Source: Eutrophocola sp964503965 (GTDB lineage Bacteria; Pseudomonadota; Gammaproteobacteria; Pseudomonadales; Pseudohongiellaceae). Taken from it: a stretch of DNA of 64,000 nt. The position numbers and the translations under genes are program-made. Positions 25,373-34,927 of the stretch are shown in pieces (the first letter of the stretch is position 1; the number at the start of each line of letters is the position of its first letter). Under the pieces are notes generated by a model that was given only the letters and a program-made list of their open reading frames with translations, ran no database searches and was not told the origin of the DNA. The stretch is from NCBI GenBank assembly GCA_964503965.1, contig CAZDCK010000003.1, positions 86,796 to 150,795 of the forward strand. Direction: 5' to 3'.

Positions 25373-26764
25373 TTATGACAGTGATTTTCTTGCTTCTTCT
25401 ATGGCCCTGCTAACCTGTTCAGGAGCAGTGCCACCAATATGGTTCCTGGCATTCATGGAGCCTTCCAGTGTGAGCACTTTATAGACGTCCTCATCAATAT
25501 CCAGGGAAAAACTCCTCATTTCATCCAGTGTCATTTCGCTAAGGTCGCGGCTTTCGGAAATGCCAAAAGCCACGGCCTTCCCAACGACTTCATGGGCATC
25601 CCTGAAAGGCATGCCCTTGTTGACCAGGTAGTCGGCCAGATCTGTAGCTGTCGAGAAGCCCTGAAGCGCTGCATTTCGCATACTTTCTTTTTTCGGGACG
25701 ATAGCCGGAATCATGTCAGCAAAGGCTTTAAGGCAGTCAAGCAGCGTGTCCAGCGTGTCAAACAAGGGCTCCTTGTCTTCCTGGTTATCCTTGTTGTAAG
25801 CCAGTGGCTGGGATTTCATTAGTGTTAACAGGGATACCAGGTGTCCGTTGACGCGGCCGGTTTTCCCCCGCACAAGTTCCGGGACATCTGGATTCTTCTT
25901 CTGCGGCATAATGGAAGAACCGGTACAGAACCGGTCTGGCAGGTCAATAAAATCAAACTGTGCCGACGTCCAGATAACCAGCTCTTCGGAGATCCTGGAT
26001 AAATGGGTCATGACGAGACTGGCAGCAGCGCAGAACTCTATAGCGAAGTCCCTGTCGCTGACACCATCCAGTGAATTTGCTGTAGGTTTATCAAAACCCA
26101 GCAGTTGGGCCGTCATGACCCTGTCAATTGGAAACGATGTTCCTGCCAGTGCGGCAGAACCCAGGGGGGAAACATTTATTCTCTTCCTGCAATCTTGCAT
26201 GCGCGCGTGATCACGTTCAAGCATTTCAAACCAGGCCATCAGATGATGTGCAAAACTCACAGGTTGTGCAGTTTGTAAATGGGTAAAACCGGGCATTATA
26301 GTATCAGTGTGCCGCTCTGCCAGACTGATGATGCCTCTCTGGACTTCACGGATAGACGCGCATATGGCATCCACCCCGTCCCTCATGAAAAGCCGGATAT
26401 CTGTTGCAACCTGGTCATTCCTTGAGCGGCCTGTGTGGAGTTTTTTTCCTACAGAGCCAATTCGCTCGGTCAAAGCCGCTTCAATATTCATGTGAACGTC
26501 TTCAAGACTGACAGACCAGTTGAAGTTTCCGGCTTCGATATCAGCACGAATGGCTTCAAGACCACTGACGATCTCGTCGCATTCTGTATGCGTTAGGATG
26601 CCGCATTTTGCCAACATGGTTGCGTGGGCTACAGACCCGGCAATATCAGCACGGTACAGCCGCTGGTCAAAAGCCACAGAAGCGGTAAAGCGCTCCACGA
26701 ATGCATCAGTGGGTTCGGAAAAACGACCGCCCCAGGGTTTGTCTGTTTTTGTATCCTGGCTCAT
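25373..26764 (-). CDS. argH: Argininosuccinate lyase
   Basis: A 463-residue enzyme of the fumarase/aspartase superfamily. KPWGGRFSEPTDAFVERFTAS at the start, HTGRSRNDQVATD near 110, GFTHLQTAQPVSFAHHL near 155 and the signature GSSIMPQKKNPDVPE near 277 are all present. It splits argininosuccinate to arginine and fumarate, the last step of arginine synthesis. argA and argE of the same pathway are at the start of the window. It is divergent from hemC, as near argH-hemC in Pseudomonas, but algZ-algR are absent here. Confidence 0.97.
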   Translation of the reverse strand: MSQDTKTDKPWGGRFSEPTDAFVERFTASVAFDQRLYRADIAGSVAHATMLAKCGILTHTECDEIVSGLEAIRADIEAGNFNWSVSLEDVHMNIEAALTERIGSVGKKLHTGRSRNDQVATDIRLFMRDGVDAICASIREVQRGIISLAERHTDTIMPGFTHLQTAQPVSFAHHLMAWFEMLERDHARMQDCRKRINVSPLGSAALAGTSFPIDRVMTAQLLGFDKPTANSLDGVSDRDFAIEFCAAASLVMTHLSRISEELVIWTSAQFDFIDLPDRFCTGSSIMPQKKNPDVPELVRGKTGRVNGHLVSLLTLMKSQPLAYNKDNQEDKEPLFDTLDTLLDCLKAFADMIPAIVPKKESMRNAALQGFSTATDLADYLVNKGMPFRDAHEVVGKAVAFGISESRDLSEMTLDEMRSFSLDIDEDVYKVLTLEGSMNARNHIGGTAPEQVSRAIEEARKSLS

Positions 26765-26803
26765 GTTAGCTCTTGGGTAGGAATCTGGTGTGATAAAAAC
26801 GCA

Positions 26804-26812
26804 ATTATAGCA
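26804..26812 (-). promoter_or_regulatory. Extended -10 promoter of argH
   Basis: On the minus strand the sequence is TGCTATAAT, identical to the gshB element. It lies 40-48 bases upstream of the argH ATG. There is no clear -35. No ARG box was recognised. Confidence 0.6.
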
Positions 26813-26967
26813 ACCGAGCCTGCCTATGGGGTAGCGTCACCGGGCATTAAGCGTAAAATAGAAACAACATTGTCAGTGAGTTGATAATGACAGCATTCAT
26901 CGGGAGATTATCGGTATGCCCGGTGTCTTGAGCAGCTTCAGTAATTATTAAATCCAGAGCAGGCACT

Positions 26968-27903
26968 ATGAGCAAGAATCACCTTCGAATAGCAACCCGG
27001 GAGAGCCCGCTGGCCATGTGGCAGGCTGAGTATGTCAGGGATGCCTTGCTTGCGCATCATCCTGAACTGCAGGTGGAGCTTCTTCCCATGACCACGCGCG
27101 GAGACCAGATTCTGGATGCGCCATTGGCAAAAATCGGTGGTAAAGGCCTGTTCATGAAAGAACTGGAAGTCGCGATACTGGAAGGCAGGGCAGATATTGC
27201 TGTTCATTCCATGAAGGATGTGCCCATGGAGTTTCCTGAAGGACTGGGTCTTGCAGTGATATGTGAACGGGAAGATTACCGGGATGCTTTTGTATCCAAT
27301 GTCTACAAAAATCTTGATGACCTTCCGGAAGGGGCAGTTGTCGGAAGTTCCAGCCTGCGTCGGCAATGCCAGATCAGGGCATGGCGTCCTGATCTTCGCA
27401 TCGCCAATCTACGTGGCAACGTCAATACCCGGCTGCGAAAACTGGATGAAGGGGAATATGATGCGATCATCCTTGCAGCGGCAGGATTGATCCGCCTGGA
27501 AATGGAGGACAGGATTTCTTCATATATCACAACTGAAACCAGTTTGCCCGCTGGTGGTCAGGGAGCTGTCGGGATCGAATGCAGGATTGCAGACGACGCG
27601 ACCCTGGCATTGCTCGAACCTCTTGGGCATCGCCAGAGCACCGTATGTGTCACAGCCGAAAGGGCGATGAATACCAGGCTCAATGGCGGTTGCCAGGTCC
27701 CTATCGCCTGTCTTGCCCAGCTGGCAGGAAATGGTGATAACGAAATACTCACCATCAGGGGGCTGGTCGGAGAAACAGATGGCACCCGTATTCTGCTCTG
27801 TGAAAAAAGTGGGCCAGCGTCTGAGGCGGCCAAACTGGGTGTATCTGTTGCAGAGGATCTGCTCAAACAGGGAGCTGGTGAGATACTGGCGAATATCGAC
27901 TGA
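26968..27903 (+). CDS. hemC: Hydroxymethylbilane synthase (porphobilinogen deaminase)
   Basis: A 311-residue enzyme. IATRESPLAMWQAEYV, MTTRGDQILDAPLAKIGGKG, VHSMKDVP and VGSSSLRRQCQI are the substrate-binding blocks. RLNGGCQVPIA carries the cysteine that holds the dipyrromethane cofactor. It links four porphobilinogen molecules into hydroxymethylbilane. It starts the hemC-hemD-hemX-hemY operon. Confidence 0.97.
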   Translation: MSKNHLRIATRESPLAMWQAEYVRDALLAHHPELQVELLPMTTRGDQILDAPLAKIGGKGLFMKELEVAILEGRADIAVHSMKDVPMEFPEGLGLAVICEREDYRDAFVSNVYKNLDDLPEGAVVGSSSLRRQCQIRAWRPDLRIANLRGNVNTRLRKLDEGEYDAIILAAAGLIRLEMEDRISSYITTETSLPAGGQGAVGIECRIADDATLALLEPLGHRQSTVCVTAERAMNTRLNGGCQVPIACLAQLAGNGDNEILTIRGLVGETDGTRILLCEKSGPASEAAKLGVSVAEDLLKQGAGEILANID

Positions 27904-27936
27904 ATAACTTAATCTATTCTGGAATAGGCATTTTAC

Positions 27937-28713
27937 ATGCTTGACGACAAGGTTATCTGGATTACCCGCCCGCTGGGACAGGCGGAAGCCCTGATTATCT
28001 CGCTGGAAAATCGTGGAGCATTAGTTGAGCATCTGCCCATGCTGGCGATAGAACCTTTGCCAGTCGATGCGACAATAAGGAACACCGTCCTTAACCTGGA
28101 TAACTACCAGCTACTTTTTTTTATCAGTACGAATGCCGCGACCATCGGTATGGATGTCATTCATGACTACTGGCCCCAATTTCCTGTTCAGTTGAAAATT
28201 TATGCGGTGGGACCGACAACAGCTGCAGTGCTTGAGTCGTTTGATCTGCCTGTAGAGTTTCCGCGCAGCCGTATGAGCAGTGAGGTGTTGTTGGAGCTGG
28301 AATCCCTGCAGGATATACAGGACATGAAAGCCCTTGTCGTCAGGGGGGTAGGAGGACGTGAACTGCTTGCCACAGCCCTCAATGAACGCGGAGCATCCGT
28401 GGACTATCTGGAATTGTATCGTCGAACCTGTCCTCCTTACCCGGCAGGTACTTTGGCGGCGAGATACAAAGCCGCCCCGCCAGATGGAGTTGTGATTACG
28501 AGTGCCGAAGCGCTGGAGAATTTCCGTGTCCTGCTTGTTTGTAATGATATGCAACCGGAACAGCTGCCCCTGTTTGTTTCTTCTGAACGTATTGCACAGA
28601 TTGCTCAAGCCTCCGGCTTTAAAAAAACGGTCACCATGCGGGGTGCCGACGATAAAGCTATAATTGACAGCCTCGGTGAAAATTTGCAATCGCCGAAAGA
28701 AACAGTGAGCTGA
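27937..28713 (+). CDS. hemD: Uroporphyrinogen-III synthase
   Basis: A 258-residue protein. IWITRPLGQAEALIISLENR at the start, LLFFISTNAATIG near 60, ALVVRGVGGRELLATALNERG and VVITSAEALENF are HemD blocks; the family is poorly conserved, so length and context matter. It closes and inverts hydroxymethylbilane to uroporphyrinogen III. It lies 33 bp after hemC and shares one base with the start of hemX. Confidence 0.92.
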   Translation: MLDDKVIWITRPLGQAEALIISLENRGALVEHLPMLAIEPLPVDATIRNTVLNLDNYQLLFFISTNAATIGMDVIHDYWPQFPVQLKIYAVGPTTAAVLESFDLPVEFPRSRMSSEVLLELESLQDIQDMKALVVRGVGGRELLATALNERGASVDYLELYRRTCPPYPAGTLAARYKAAPPDGVVITSAEALENFRVLLVCNDMQPEQLPLFVSSERIAQIAQASGFKKTVTMRGADDKAIIDSLGENLQSPKETVS

Positions 28714-30001
28714 TGACTGATAACAAAGAAGACAATAAAGACAGCAAGAAAGACAGCAAGNNNNNNNNNNNNNNNNNNNNNNNNNNNNNNNNNNNNNNNN
28801 NNNNNNNNNNNNNNNNNNNNNNNNNNNNNNNNNNNNNNNNNNNNNNNNNNNNNNNNNNNNAAGTACTCCTTCCCATGGGCAGCATAATCCGGTACAGGAA
28901 AAGCCTGCACCGGTCCAGAAGGAAAAGGCTGTCAACGCACCTGCTACTGTCCGATCAGGGCTTCCAGTTCTGGTGAAACTCGCTTACCAGCTGTTGTTGA
29001 TTGTCGGAATCGCGATTTCCGGCTTCTACGTGTATGAACAGGACAAGGCGATTAATGTCCTTTTTCAGCAGCAGAATGATTTTAATAGTGAGAGGAGCAG
29101 GGTTATTGAAAATACAACTTTGCTTCAGGAAAGTATTAATGCCCTGCAAAATGCCATGGCTGCTCTGGAGCAGGAGTCTGCTGCCCAGGCAGAGCAACAA
29201 TCCGCTGAAATTGTCCGATTGCAGAATGAACTGGTCAGTACCCGTCTGAGAATCTCCAGCAACAATCCCGGAGCCAGCAAGGAATGGTTGCTGGCTGAAG
29301 CAGCATCGCTTCTCAGGCTGGCACAGCAACAGATGATAGTAGGGCGAAATATGAGAACCGCGCAGGCACTGTTTATTGCTGCAGATGATGTGCTGGAACA
29401 GATTGATGATCCGGCAATCTTTGCAGTAAGGGAAGTCCTTGTCGGAGAATTGGCATCCATTCGGGCCGTAGAAGAAGTGGACATACGCAGTATTTATCTG
29501 GAACTTGGTGGTATAGCTGGACAGCTGTCCGGATTGCAGGTGAGTAATGACCTGGCAAGACAGGTGAATGAAGGGGAAAGACTGGTGCTGTCCGACACCA
29601 GTGATTCAGCCGAAGACGGGATAATGGGAACATTGATCTCCCGGTTTACCCAGACACTGGATAATTACCTCGTGGTCAGGCGCAGGGATGAACCCCTTGA
29701 TGCACTGATGACACCAGGACAGGAAGCTGCCCTGATGCAATCCATTCGTCTTCAACTTGAACAGGGACGCACTGCACTTCTCAGGCAGGAGCAGGAAATA
29801 TATACGTCCAGCCTTTCCCGTGCACGTGCAGCGATTGATGATTACCTGGCAGGCAATGCCAGCCTGAAAACTCGGATAATCGATGATCTTGACCGTCTTT
29901 CTGCAAGACGAATCGTAACTGAGCCACCACCGCTTTCCAGAACTCGTACTGCCCTTGAGCAGATACTTGATGTGCGTGAGGCAGGGACTGATACACAATG
30001 A
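28713..30001 (+). CDS. hemX: HemX membrane protein of the haem operon (contains an assembly gap)
   Basis: The ATG at 28713 codes for a Lys/Asp/Ser-rich start that runs into 100 Ns (28761-28860). After the gap the frame is open and continues into the rest of the protein: a Pro/Lys/Gln-rich stretch, one membrane helix (LAYQLLLIVGIAISGFYVY), a coiled coil (about 60 residues) and the HemX domain with KEWLLAEAASLLRLAQQQM. HemX proteins are often called uroporphyrinogen-III methyltransferases, but no methyltransferase motif is seen. The role is unknown, possibly scaffolding with HemY. A 12-bp repeat abuts the gap. The stop overlaps hemY by 4 bp. Confidence 0.88.
28737..28860. repeat. 12-bp tandem repeat (KDSK) running into a 100-N gap
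   Basis: Two perfect copies of AAAGACAGCAAG (28737-28748 and 28749-28760), each coding for KDSK, end exactly where the Ns begin. No overlap is seen on the far side of the gap. The gap is probably a collapsed tandem array in the N-terminus of hemX, of unknown true length. Confidence 0.8.
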
Positions 30002-31227
30002 CCAGAGCATTTATATACAGTCTTCTTGCGCTTGCGGCAGGGGCAGGTTTATACATTCTGCTGGGTGATGATCCCGGCTATGTCCTGATCTCGATCGGTA
30101 ACTGGTCCATTGAAAGTACCCTGGTGGCATTGGTCCTTTTTCTGCTGGTTGTGCTGGTGCTGATTTATGGTCTGTACCGGCTGGTTGGCTTTCTGAATCC
30201 TGCAGGATTATTTCGTGGTAATGCCTGGTTTGGGGCATCAAGAAAACGAAAAAATGCTGCAGCAGCAAGTGAAGAAGGGCTCAGGTTATTGCTGCTGGGG
30301 CATTGGCAGGATGCCTACAAACTGCTTGTGGAAAATGCGAGACATTCTGAAAACCCGGTCTTTAATTATCTGGCTGCCGGGTTTGCAGCCTGGCAGAGAG
30401 CAGATAATTCATCCTGGAATTACTGTATGGAGCAGGCGAGCAAGCATGCCCGTCAGCCTATAGCGGGTATTGGCTCCGTCAAGGCCTTGCTGGAGCTCAG
30501 AGCTGGCAAGGTTGAGCAGAGCCTGGCCATATTACTGACCCTTGATAAACAGGCCCCGGGCAGTCCGTTTGTGCTGACCATGCTGAAAGATATCTATGTC
30601 TCCGTCCAGGACTGGGAAAAACTTGCATTGCTAATTCCGGAGCTGGAAAAGCACAAGGTCATCACGGCCACGGAAATGAATGCCCTCAGGGAGAAAATCA
30701 CAGGGCAGGGACTGCTTGCTGTGACACCGGAAAATGGAGGACTCGAGGCCCTGCAGAGAAAATGGCATGACAGTGATAAAAAGATCAGGCGCAGTGAAGC
30801 AATCACGATGATTTATCTGGAGAAACTGATTACTTTTTCCCGTCATGATGATGCCCTGCAGATTGCCTCCAATTTTCTGAAGCATCAATGGAGCGAAAAA
30901 ATTGTACTGCTTGTTGGTTATATTCAGACTACAGACAGTGGCAAGGTGCTGGTGTTGCTGGAGAAATGGCTTAAAGCCAGGCCAAATAACAGCGCCCTTA
31001 TGCTGAGTCTGGGGCGGGCAAGTTTGCGCAATAATTTGTGGGGTAAGGCCAGGGAGTATTTTGAAAGTACACTTCGTCTTTCAAAAAGCGACTCGATTTC
31101 TGCGGAGGCCAATGCCGAGCTGGCCCGGTTATTGGATGCTTTGGGTGAACACTCCAAGAGTACAGGGCTGTATGAAAAAGCGATGGCCCAGCTGAATCAT
31201 AAACTACCGGAATTGCCACTGCCTTAA
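29998..31227 (+). CDS. hemY: HemY, TPR membrane protein of the haem operon
   Basis: A 409-residue protein with two membrane helices (about 2-21 and 38-60). The loop LFRGNAWFGASRKRKNAAAAS is a HemY_N block. TPR-like helices follow, for example AKARPNNSALMLSLGRASLRNNLWGKA split as ARPNNSALMLSLGR and NNLWGKAREYFEST. It is different from the protoporphyrinogen oxidase also named HemY. The role in haem synthesis is not settled. It overlaps hemX by 4 bp and ends at a hairpin shared with the convergent ubiD. Confidence 0.9.
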   Translation: MTRAFIYSLLALAAGAGLYILLGDDPGYVLISIGNWSIESTLVALVLFLLVVLVLIYGLYRLVGFLNPAGLFRGNAWFGASRKRKNAAAASEEGLRLLLLGHWQDAYKLLVENARHSENPVFNYLAAGFAAWQRADNSSWNYCMEQASKHARQPIAGIGSVKALLELRAGKVEQSLAILLTLDKQAPGSPFVLTMLKDIYVSVQDWEKLALLIPELEKHKVITATEMNALREKITGQGLLAVTPENGGLEALQRKWHDSDKKIRRSEAITMIYLEKLITFSRHDDALQIASNFLKHQWSEKIVLLVGYIQTTDSGKVLVLLEKWLKARPNNSALMLSLGRASLRNNLWGKAREYFESTLRLSKSDSISAEANAELARLLDALGEHSKSTGLYEKAMAQLNHKLPELPLP

Positions 31228-31248
31228 CAGGAAAACCTGTCGTTAAGG
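31222..31248. terminator. Bidirectional hairpin between hemY and ubiD
   Basis: CCTTAACAGG-AAAA-CCTGTcGTTAAGG forms a stem of about 10 bp with one bulged base. It starts inside the last codons of hemY and lies before the ubiD stop. There is no T run, so it may act with Rho or as a transcript end stabiliser for both genes. Confidence 0.5.
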
Positions 31249-31260
31249 TCCAGGGAAAAG

Positions 31261-32727
31261 TCAGTCCAGTATTTCCAGTTCGTCCCAGATGTCATCCACT
31301 TTCTTTTTTACGTCTTCAGACATCTGGATGGGTATTCCCCATTCCCTCGTGGTTTCTCCCGGAAATTTTGACGTAGCATCGAAACCGATTTTTGAACCGA
31401 GCCCTGACACCGGAGAGGCAAAGTCCAGGTAGTCAATTGGCGTATTCTCGATAATGACAGAATCACGGGCCGGATCCATGCGGGTGGTCATGGCCCAGAT
31501 AACGTCCTGCCAGTTTCTGACATCCACATCATCGTCGGTAACAATTATGAACTTGGTATACATGAACTGGCGCAGAAATGACCATACGCCCATCATCACT
31601 CTTTTGGCATGGCCGGCATACTGTTTCTTCATGCTCACAACCGCCATTCTGTAGGAACAGCCTTCAGGTGGGAGATAGAAGTCAACGATTTCCGGAAACT
31701 GCTTCTGAATGATCGGGACGAATACTTCATTGAGGGCAACGCCGAGAATGGCAGGCTCATCCGGCGGTCTGCCTGTATAAGTGCTGTGATAAACCGGATC
31801 CTTGCGATGGGTTATGCGTTGAACTGTAAAAACCGGAAAGGATTCCACTTCATTGTAGTATCCGGTGTGGTCACCATAGGGCCCTTCATCTGCCATATCA
31901 CCCGGTTCTATGACGCCTTCAAACACAAATTCAGCAGATGCAGGAACCTGGAGTTCGTTGCCAATGGACTTTGCCACTTCGGTTTTACTGCCGCGCAACA
32001 GGCCGGCAAAACCATACTCGGAGAGGGTGTCGGGCACGGGTGTGACCGTGCCTAGAATCGTAGCGGGGTCGGCGCCTATAGCAATAGATATCGGAAAGGG
32101 TTCGCCCGGATTGGTATCCTGCCACTCACGGAAATCGAGTGCACCACCGCGATGGGCCAGCCAACGCATAATCAGGCGGTTTCTTCCGAGCAGCTGCATG
32201 CGATAGATGCCCAGATTCTGTCGGTCCTTGTTTGGTCCCCGCGTAATCACCAGCGGCCATGTGACCAGTGGGGCGGCATCACCTGGCCAGCAGGTCTGGA
32301 TGGGCAGTTTTGTCAGGTCGACATCGTCTCCCTCAATAACAACCTGCTGACAGGCCGGTTTGCTGACATTCTTCGGTGACAGGTAGAGGGCATTTTTGAA
32401 CTTGGGTGCTTTTTGCAGCAGGTCTTTCCAGCCTGCAGGTGGTTCCGGCTCTTTCAGAAAGGCCAGCAGTTTACCCACATCCCGCAGGGAGGACGTTTCA
32501 TCCTGCCCCATGGCCATTGCAACGCGCCTGGGTGTTCCGAAAAGATTGCCCAACACGGGGATGTCATATCCCACTGGATTTTCAAACAACAGTGCAGGGC
32601 CACCAGCTTTCAGAGTGCGGTCACAAATTTCAGTAATTTCGAGATTGGGGTCGACTGGGTGACTGATGCGTTTCAGTTCCCCGGCTTTTTCCAGGGCCTG
32701 GATAAAGTCCCGCAGATCCTTGTACAT
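31261..32727 (-). CDS. ubiD: 4-hydroxy-3-polyprenylbenzoate decarboxylase
   Basis: A 488-residue UbiD-family enzyme. DLRDFIQALEKAGELKRI at the start, LGIYRMQLLGRNRLIMRWLAHRGGA (as IYRMQLLGR and RWLAHRGG), EGPYGDHTGYYNE near 290 and VTDDDVDVRNWQDVIWA near 400 are typical of the ubiquinone enzyme. It uses the prenylated FMN made by UbiX, which is not in this window. It decarboxylates the ring in ubiquinone synthesis. It lies 41 bp after rho, the order known from Pseudomonas. Confidence 0.95.
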   Translation of the reverse strand: MYKDLRDFIQALEKAGELKRISHPVDPNLEITEICDRTLKAGGPALLFENPVGYDIPVLGNLFGTPRRVAMAMGQDETSSLRDVGKLLAFLKEPEPPAGWKDLLQKAPKFKNALYLSPKNVSKPACQQVVIEGDDVDLTKLPIQTCWPGDAAPLVTWPLVITRGPNKDRQNLGIYRMQLLGRNRLIMRWLAHRGGALDFREWQDTNPGEPFPISIAIGADPATILGTVTPVPDTLSEYGFAGLLRGSKTEVAKSIGNELQVPASAEFVFEGVIEPGDMADEGPYGDHTGYYNEVESFPVFTVQRITHRKDPVYHSTYTGRPPDEPAILGVALNEVFVPIIQKQFPEIVDFYLPPEGCSYRMAVVSMKKQYAGHAKRVMMGVWSFLRQFMYTKFIIVTDDDVDVRNWQDVIWAMTTRMDPARDSVIIENTPIDYLDFASPVSGLGSKIGFDATSKFPGETTREWGIPIQMSEDVKKKVDDIWDELEILD

Positions 32728-32768
32728 CAGTCAGCCTCGACGTGTAAAAAGAAATTCTTGTAAGTCGA

Positions 32769-34028
32769 TTACTTGCGCTTCATCGCCTGGAAGAATTCAT
32801 CGTTGGTTTTTGTGTCTTTTAGCTTGTCCAGTATGAACTCGGTAGCCGGTACATCTTCCATGGAAGTAAGAAGCTTGCGCAGAATCCAGATACGCTGCAG
32901 TTCTTCTTCTGTGGTCAGCAAGTCTTCCCGACGTGTGCCGGAGCGACGTACATTGATGGCCGGGTAAACACGTTTTTCTGCCATCTTGCGATCAAGGTGT
33001 AATTCCATGTTACCGGTTCCCTTGAACTCTTCGTAGATGACTTCATCCATTTTGGAACCGGTCTCAATGAGACAAGTGGAAATGATGGTCAGGCTGCCGC
33101 CTTCTTCAACATTACGGGCGGCACCAAAAAATCGCTTGGGTCTTTCCAGGGCGTGGGCATCCACACCACCGGTAAGTACTTTACCGGATGAGGGAATAAT
33201 CGTGTTGTAGGCCCGGGCCAGTCGTGTCATGGAGTCAAGCAGGATCACAACATCTTTTTTGTGCTCAACAAGGCGCTTGGCTTTTTCAATAACCATTTCT
33301 GCAACCTGGACATGGCGGGAAGGCGGCTCGTCAAAAGTACTGGCCACAACTTCACCGCGTACGGAACGTTTCATTTCTGTGACTTCTTCAGGACGCTCGT
33401 CAATCAGCAGGACAATTAACTGGCACTCCGGAGCATTACGGGTAATGGACTGGGCAATATTCTGCAGGATGAGGGTTTTGCCAGCTTTAGGTGGAGAAAC
33501 GATCAGTCCTCGCTGACCTTTACCGATTGGAGCAATAAGGTCGATGACCCTGGCACTCAGGTCTTCGGTACTGCCATTTCCAGCCTCTAGAAACATCCGG
33601 TCGTCAGGAAACAGTGGTGTCAGGTTTTCAAATAGAATTTTATGCTTGGAATTTTCGGGTTTGTCAAAATTGATCTCATTGACTTTGAGCAGGGCAAAAT
33701 AACGCTCCCCTTCCTTTGGCGGGCGAATTTTCCCGGCAATCGTATCGCCCGTACGCAGATTAAAGCGTCTGATCTGGCTTGGAGAGACATAAATGTCATC
33801 AGGACCGGCAAGATAAGAGGCATCTGCCGAGCGCAGGAAACCGAATCCATCCTGAAGAATTTCGAGAACACCATCTCCGTAGATATCTTCGCCAATTTTT
33901 GCATGACGCTTGAGCATCTGGAAAATGACATCTTGCTTGCGTGTTCGCGAGACATTGTCCAGTCCCATTTCATGGGCAGTTTCAAGAAGTTCGGAGATGG
34001 GTTTGGTTTTTAATTCAGAAAGATTCAT
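32769..34028 (-). CDS. rho: Transcription termination factor Rho
   Basis: A 419-residue hexameric RNA helicase. MNLSELKTKPISELLETAHE is the N-terminal helical domain; GFGFLRSADASYLAGPDDIYVS is the RNA-binding fold; SPPKAGKT near 178 is Walker A; LIDERPEEVTEM is Walker B. GVDAHALERPKRFFGAARN is the C-terminal ring. It ends untranslated or unprotected transcripts. It is preceded by a 433-base leader that lacks a gene. Confidence 0.97.
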   Translation of the reverse strand: MNLSELKTKPISELLETAHEMGLDNVSRTRKQDVIFQMLKRHAKIGEDIYGDGVLEILQDGFGFLRSADASYLAGPDDIYVSPSQIRRFNLRTGDTIAGKIRPPKEGERYFALLKVNEINFDKPENSKHKILFENLTPLFPDDRMFLEAGNGSTEDLSARVIDLIAPIGKGQRGLIVSPPKAGKTLILQNIAQSITRNAPECQLIVLLIDERPEEVTEMKRSVRGEVVASTFDEPPSRHVQVAEMVIEKAKRLVEHKKDVVILLDSMTRLARAYNTIIPSSGKVLTGGVDAHALERPKRFFGAARNVEEGGSLTIISTCLIETGSKMDEVIYEEFKGTGNMELHLDRKMAEKRVYPAINVRRSGTRREDLLTTEEELQRIWILRKLLTSMEDVPATEFILDKLKDTKTNDEFFQAMKRK

Positions 34029-34461
34029 AGGCTGATCAGGATTGTTTAAAAGGAAAGAGGAGTTTTATGCAAAGGAATTAATTATGCTCTTAGCGTAGGG
34101 GTATCGTCTTTGTCGGCCAGGAGCAGTAATGAACAAGCGGTAAAAAAATACTGGGATTTTACAGGCGAACAGAGTGCGCCGGGCTGGTCAAAAGACGTAG
34201 TTGTATTTATATAATTCTGGTATCGAAAATATTAAACAGTTGTTTGGTTTTTTATCTTTTTTTGGTTCAGGTAATGCGGTTTCTGTCCTTGGAAAAGGTG
34301 TCGATTTGACGGGCAGAAAGTCAATCTAACACCACCTAACAGGGGTGTCCAGAAAAAAATAGGGGTTTTTCCACCTTATGAAATGCCGCCGAGAACAAAA
34401 AATGGCTCATGACACATAGGCCAGCGGAGCCATTTCTTGAATAACTGGCTCGTAACGGCAA
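34029..34461 (-). promoter_or_regulatory. Long rho leader region (no gene seen)
   Basis: The 433 bases between the trxA stop and the rho ATG contain no convincing gene. Read on the minus strand there is the trxA terminator, then U- and A-rich blocks, a GGACACC/GGTGGTG inverted stretch near 34335-34355 and an AT-rich TATATAAAT near 34205. Rho in E. coli controls itself in a long leader; the length here fits that but is not proof. No promoter could be fixed. Confidence 0.4.
34397..34435 (-). terminator. Rho-independent terminator of trxA
   Basis: On the minus strand AAATGGCTC and GAGCCATTT form a perfect 9-bp stem with an 18-base loop, followed by a run of six T that overlaps the stem base. 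It lies 27 bases after the trxA stop codon. Confidence 0.75.
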
Positions 34462-34788
34462 TCAGATGGTGCTGTCGATAAAAGCCGCTAGCTGTGATTT
34501 TGAAAGCGCACCGACTTTTTTACCTTCAGCAGCACCATTCTTGAAGAGAATCAGTGTCGGAATACCTTTCACATTGTATTTGGGCGCTGTATCAGGGTTG
34601 GCCTCTACGTCCAGCTTGCAGACTTTGAGTTTACCGGCATATTCTTCAGCAACTTCCTCAAGGACGGGAGCGATCATCTTGCAGGGTCCGCACCATTCGG
34701 CCCAGAAATCGACCAGGACCGGGCCACTGGCGTTCAGGACTTCATCTTCAAAATTATCATCTGTTACGTGGGAGAGATTTTCGCTCAT
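34462..34788 (-). CDS. trxA: Thioredoxin 1
   Basis: A 108-residue thioredoxin with the redox motif WCGPC at 32-36, VLVDFWAEWCGPCKM as the active-site strand, and the cis-proline loop GIPTLILFKNG. It reduces protein disulfides in the cytoplasm. The ATG at 34788 is preceded by AAGGAA at good spacing; an in-frame ATG nine codons upstream has none. Its place between hemB and rho matches Pseudomonas, with the ppx and ppk genes missing. Confidence 0.97.
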   Translation of the reverse strand: MSENLSHVTDDNFEDEVLNASGPVLVDFWAEWCGPCKMIAPVLEEVAEEYAGKLKVCKLDVEANPDTAPKYNVKGIPTLILFKNGAAEGKKVGALSKSQLAAFIDSTI

Positions 34789-34927
34789 TATTATTTCCTT
34801 GGGAGGTTGGTTCACAGTATTCGTAATTGCAGTAATGATATAGGCAAATTGCCAGTATTCAACCCGAGATTTTTCCGATCAGCAGAAATCAGCAGGTCAG
34901 GATAGCCATGCTGTTCTAAAGACCCTG

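Noticed and set aside
28713..30001. Uroporphyrinogen-III C-methyltransferase
   Set aside because: HemX is often labelled so, but no SAM-binding motif is visible; it is a single-helix coiled-coil protein.
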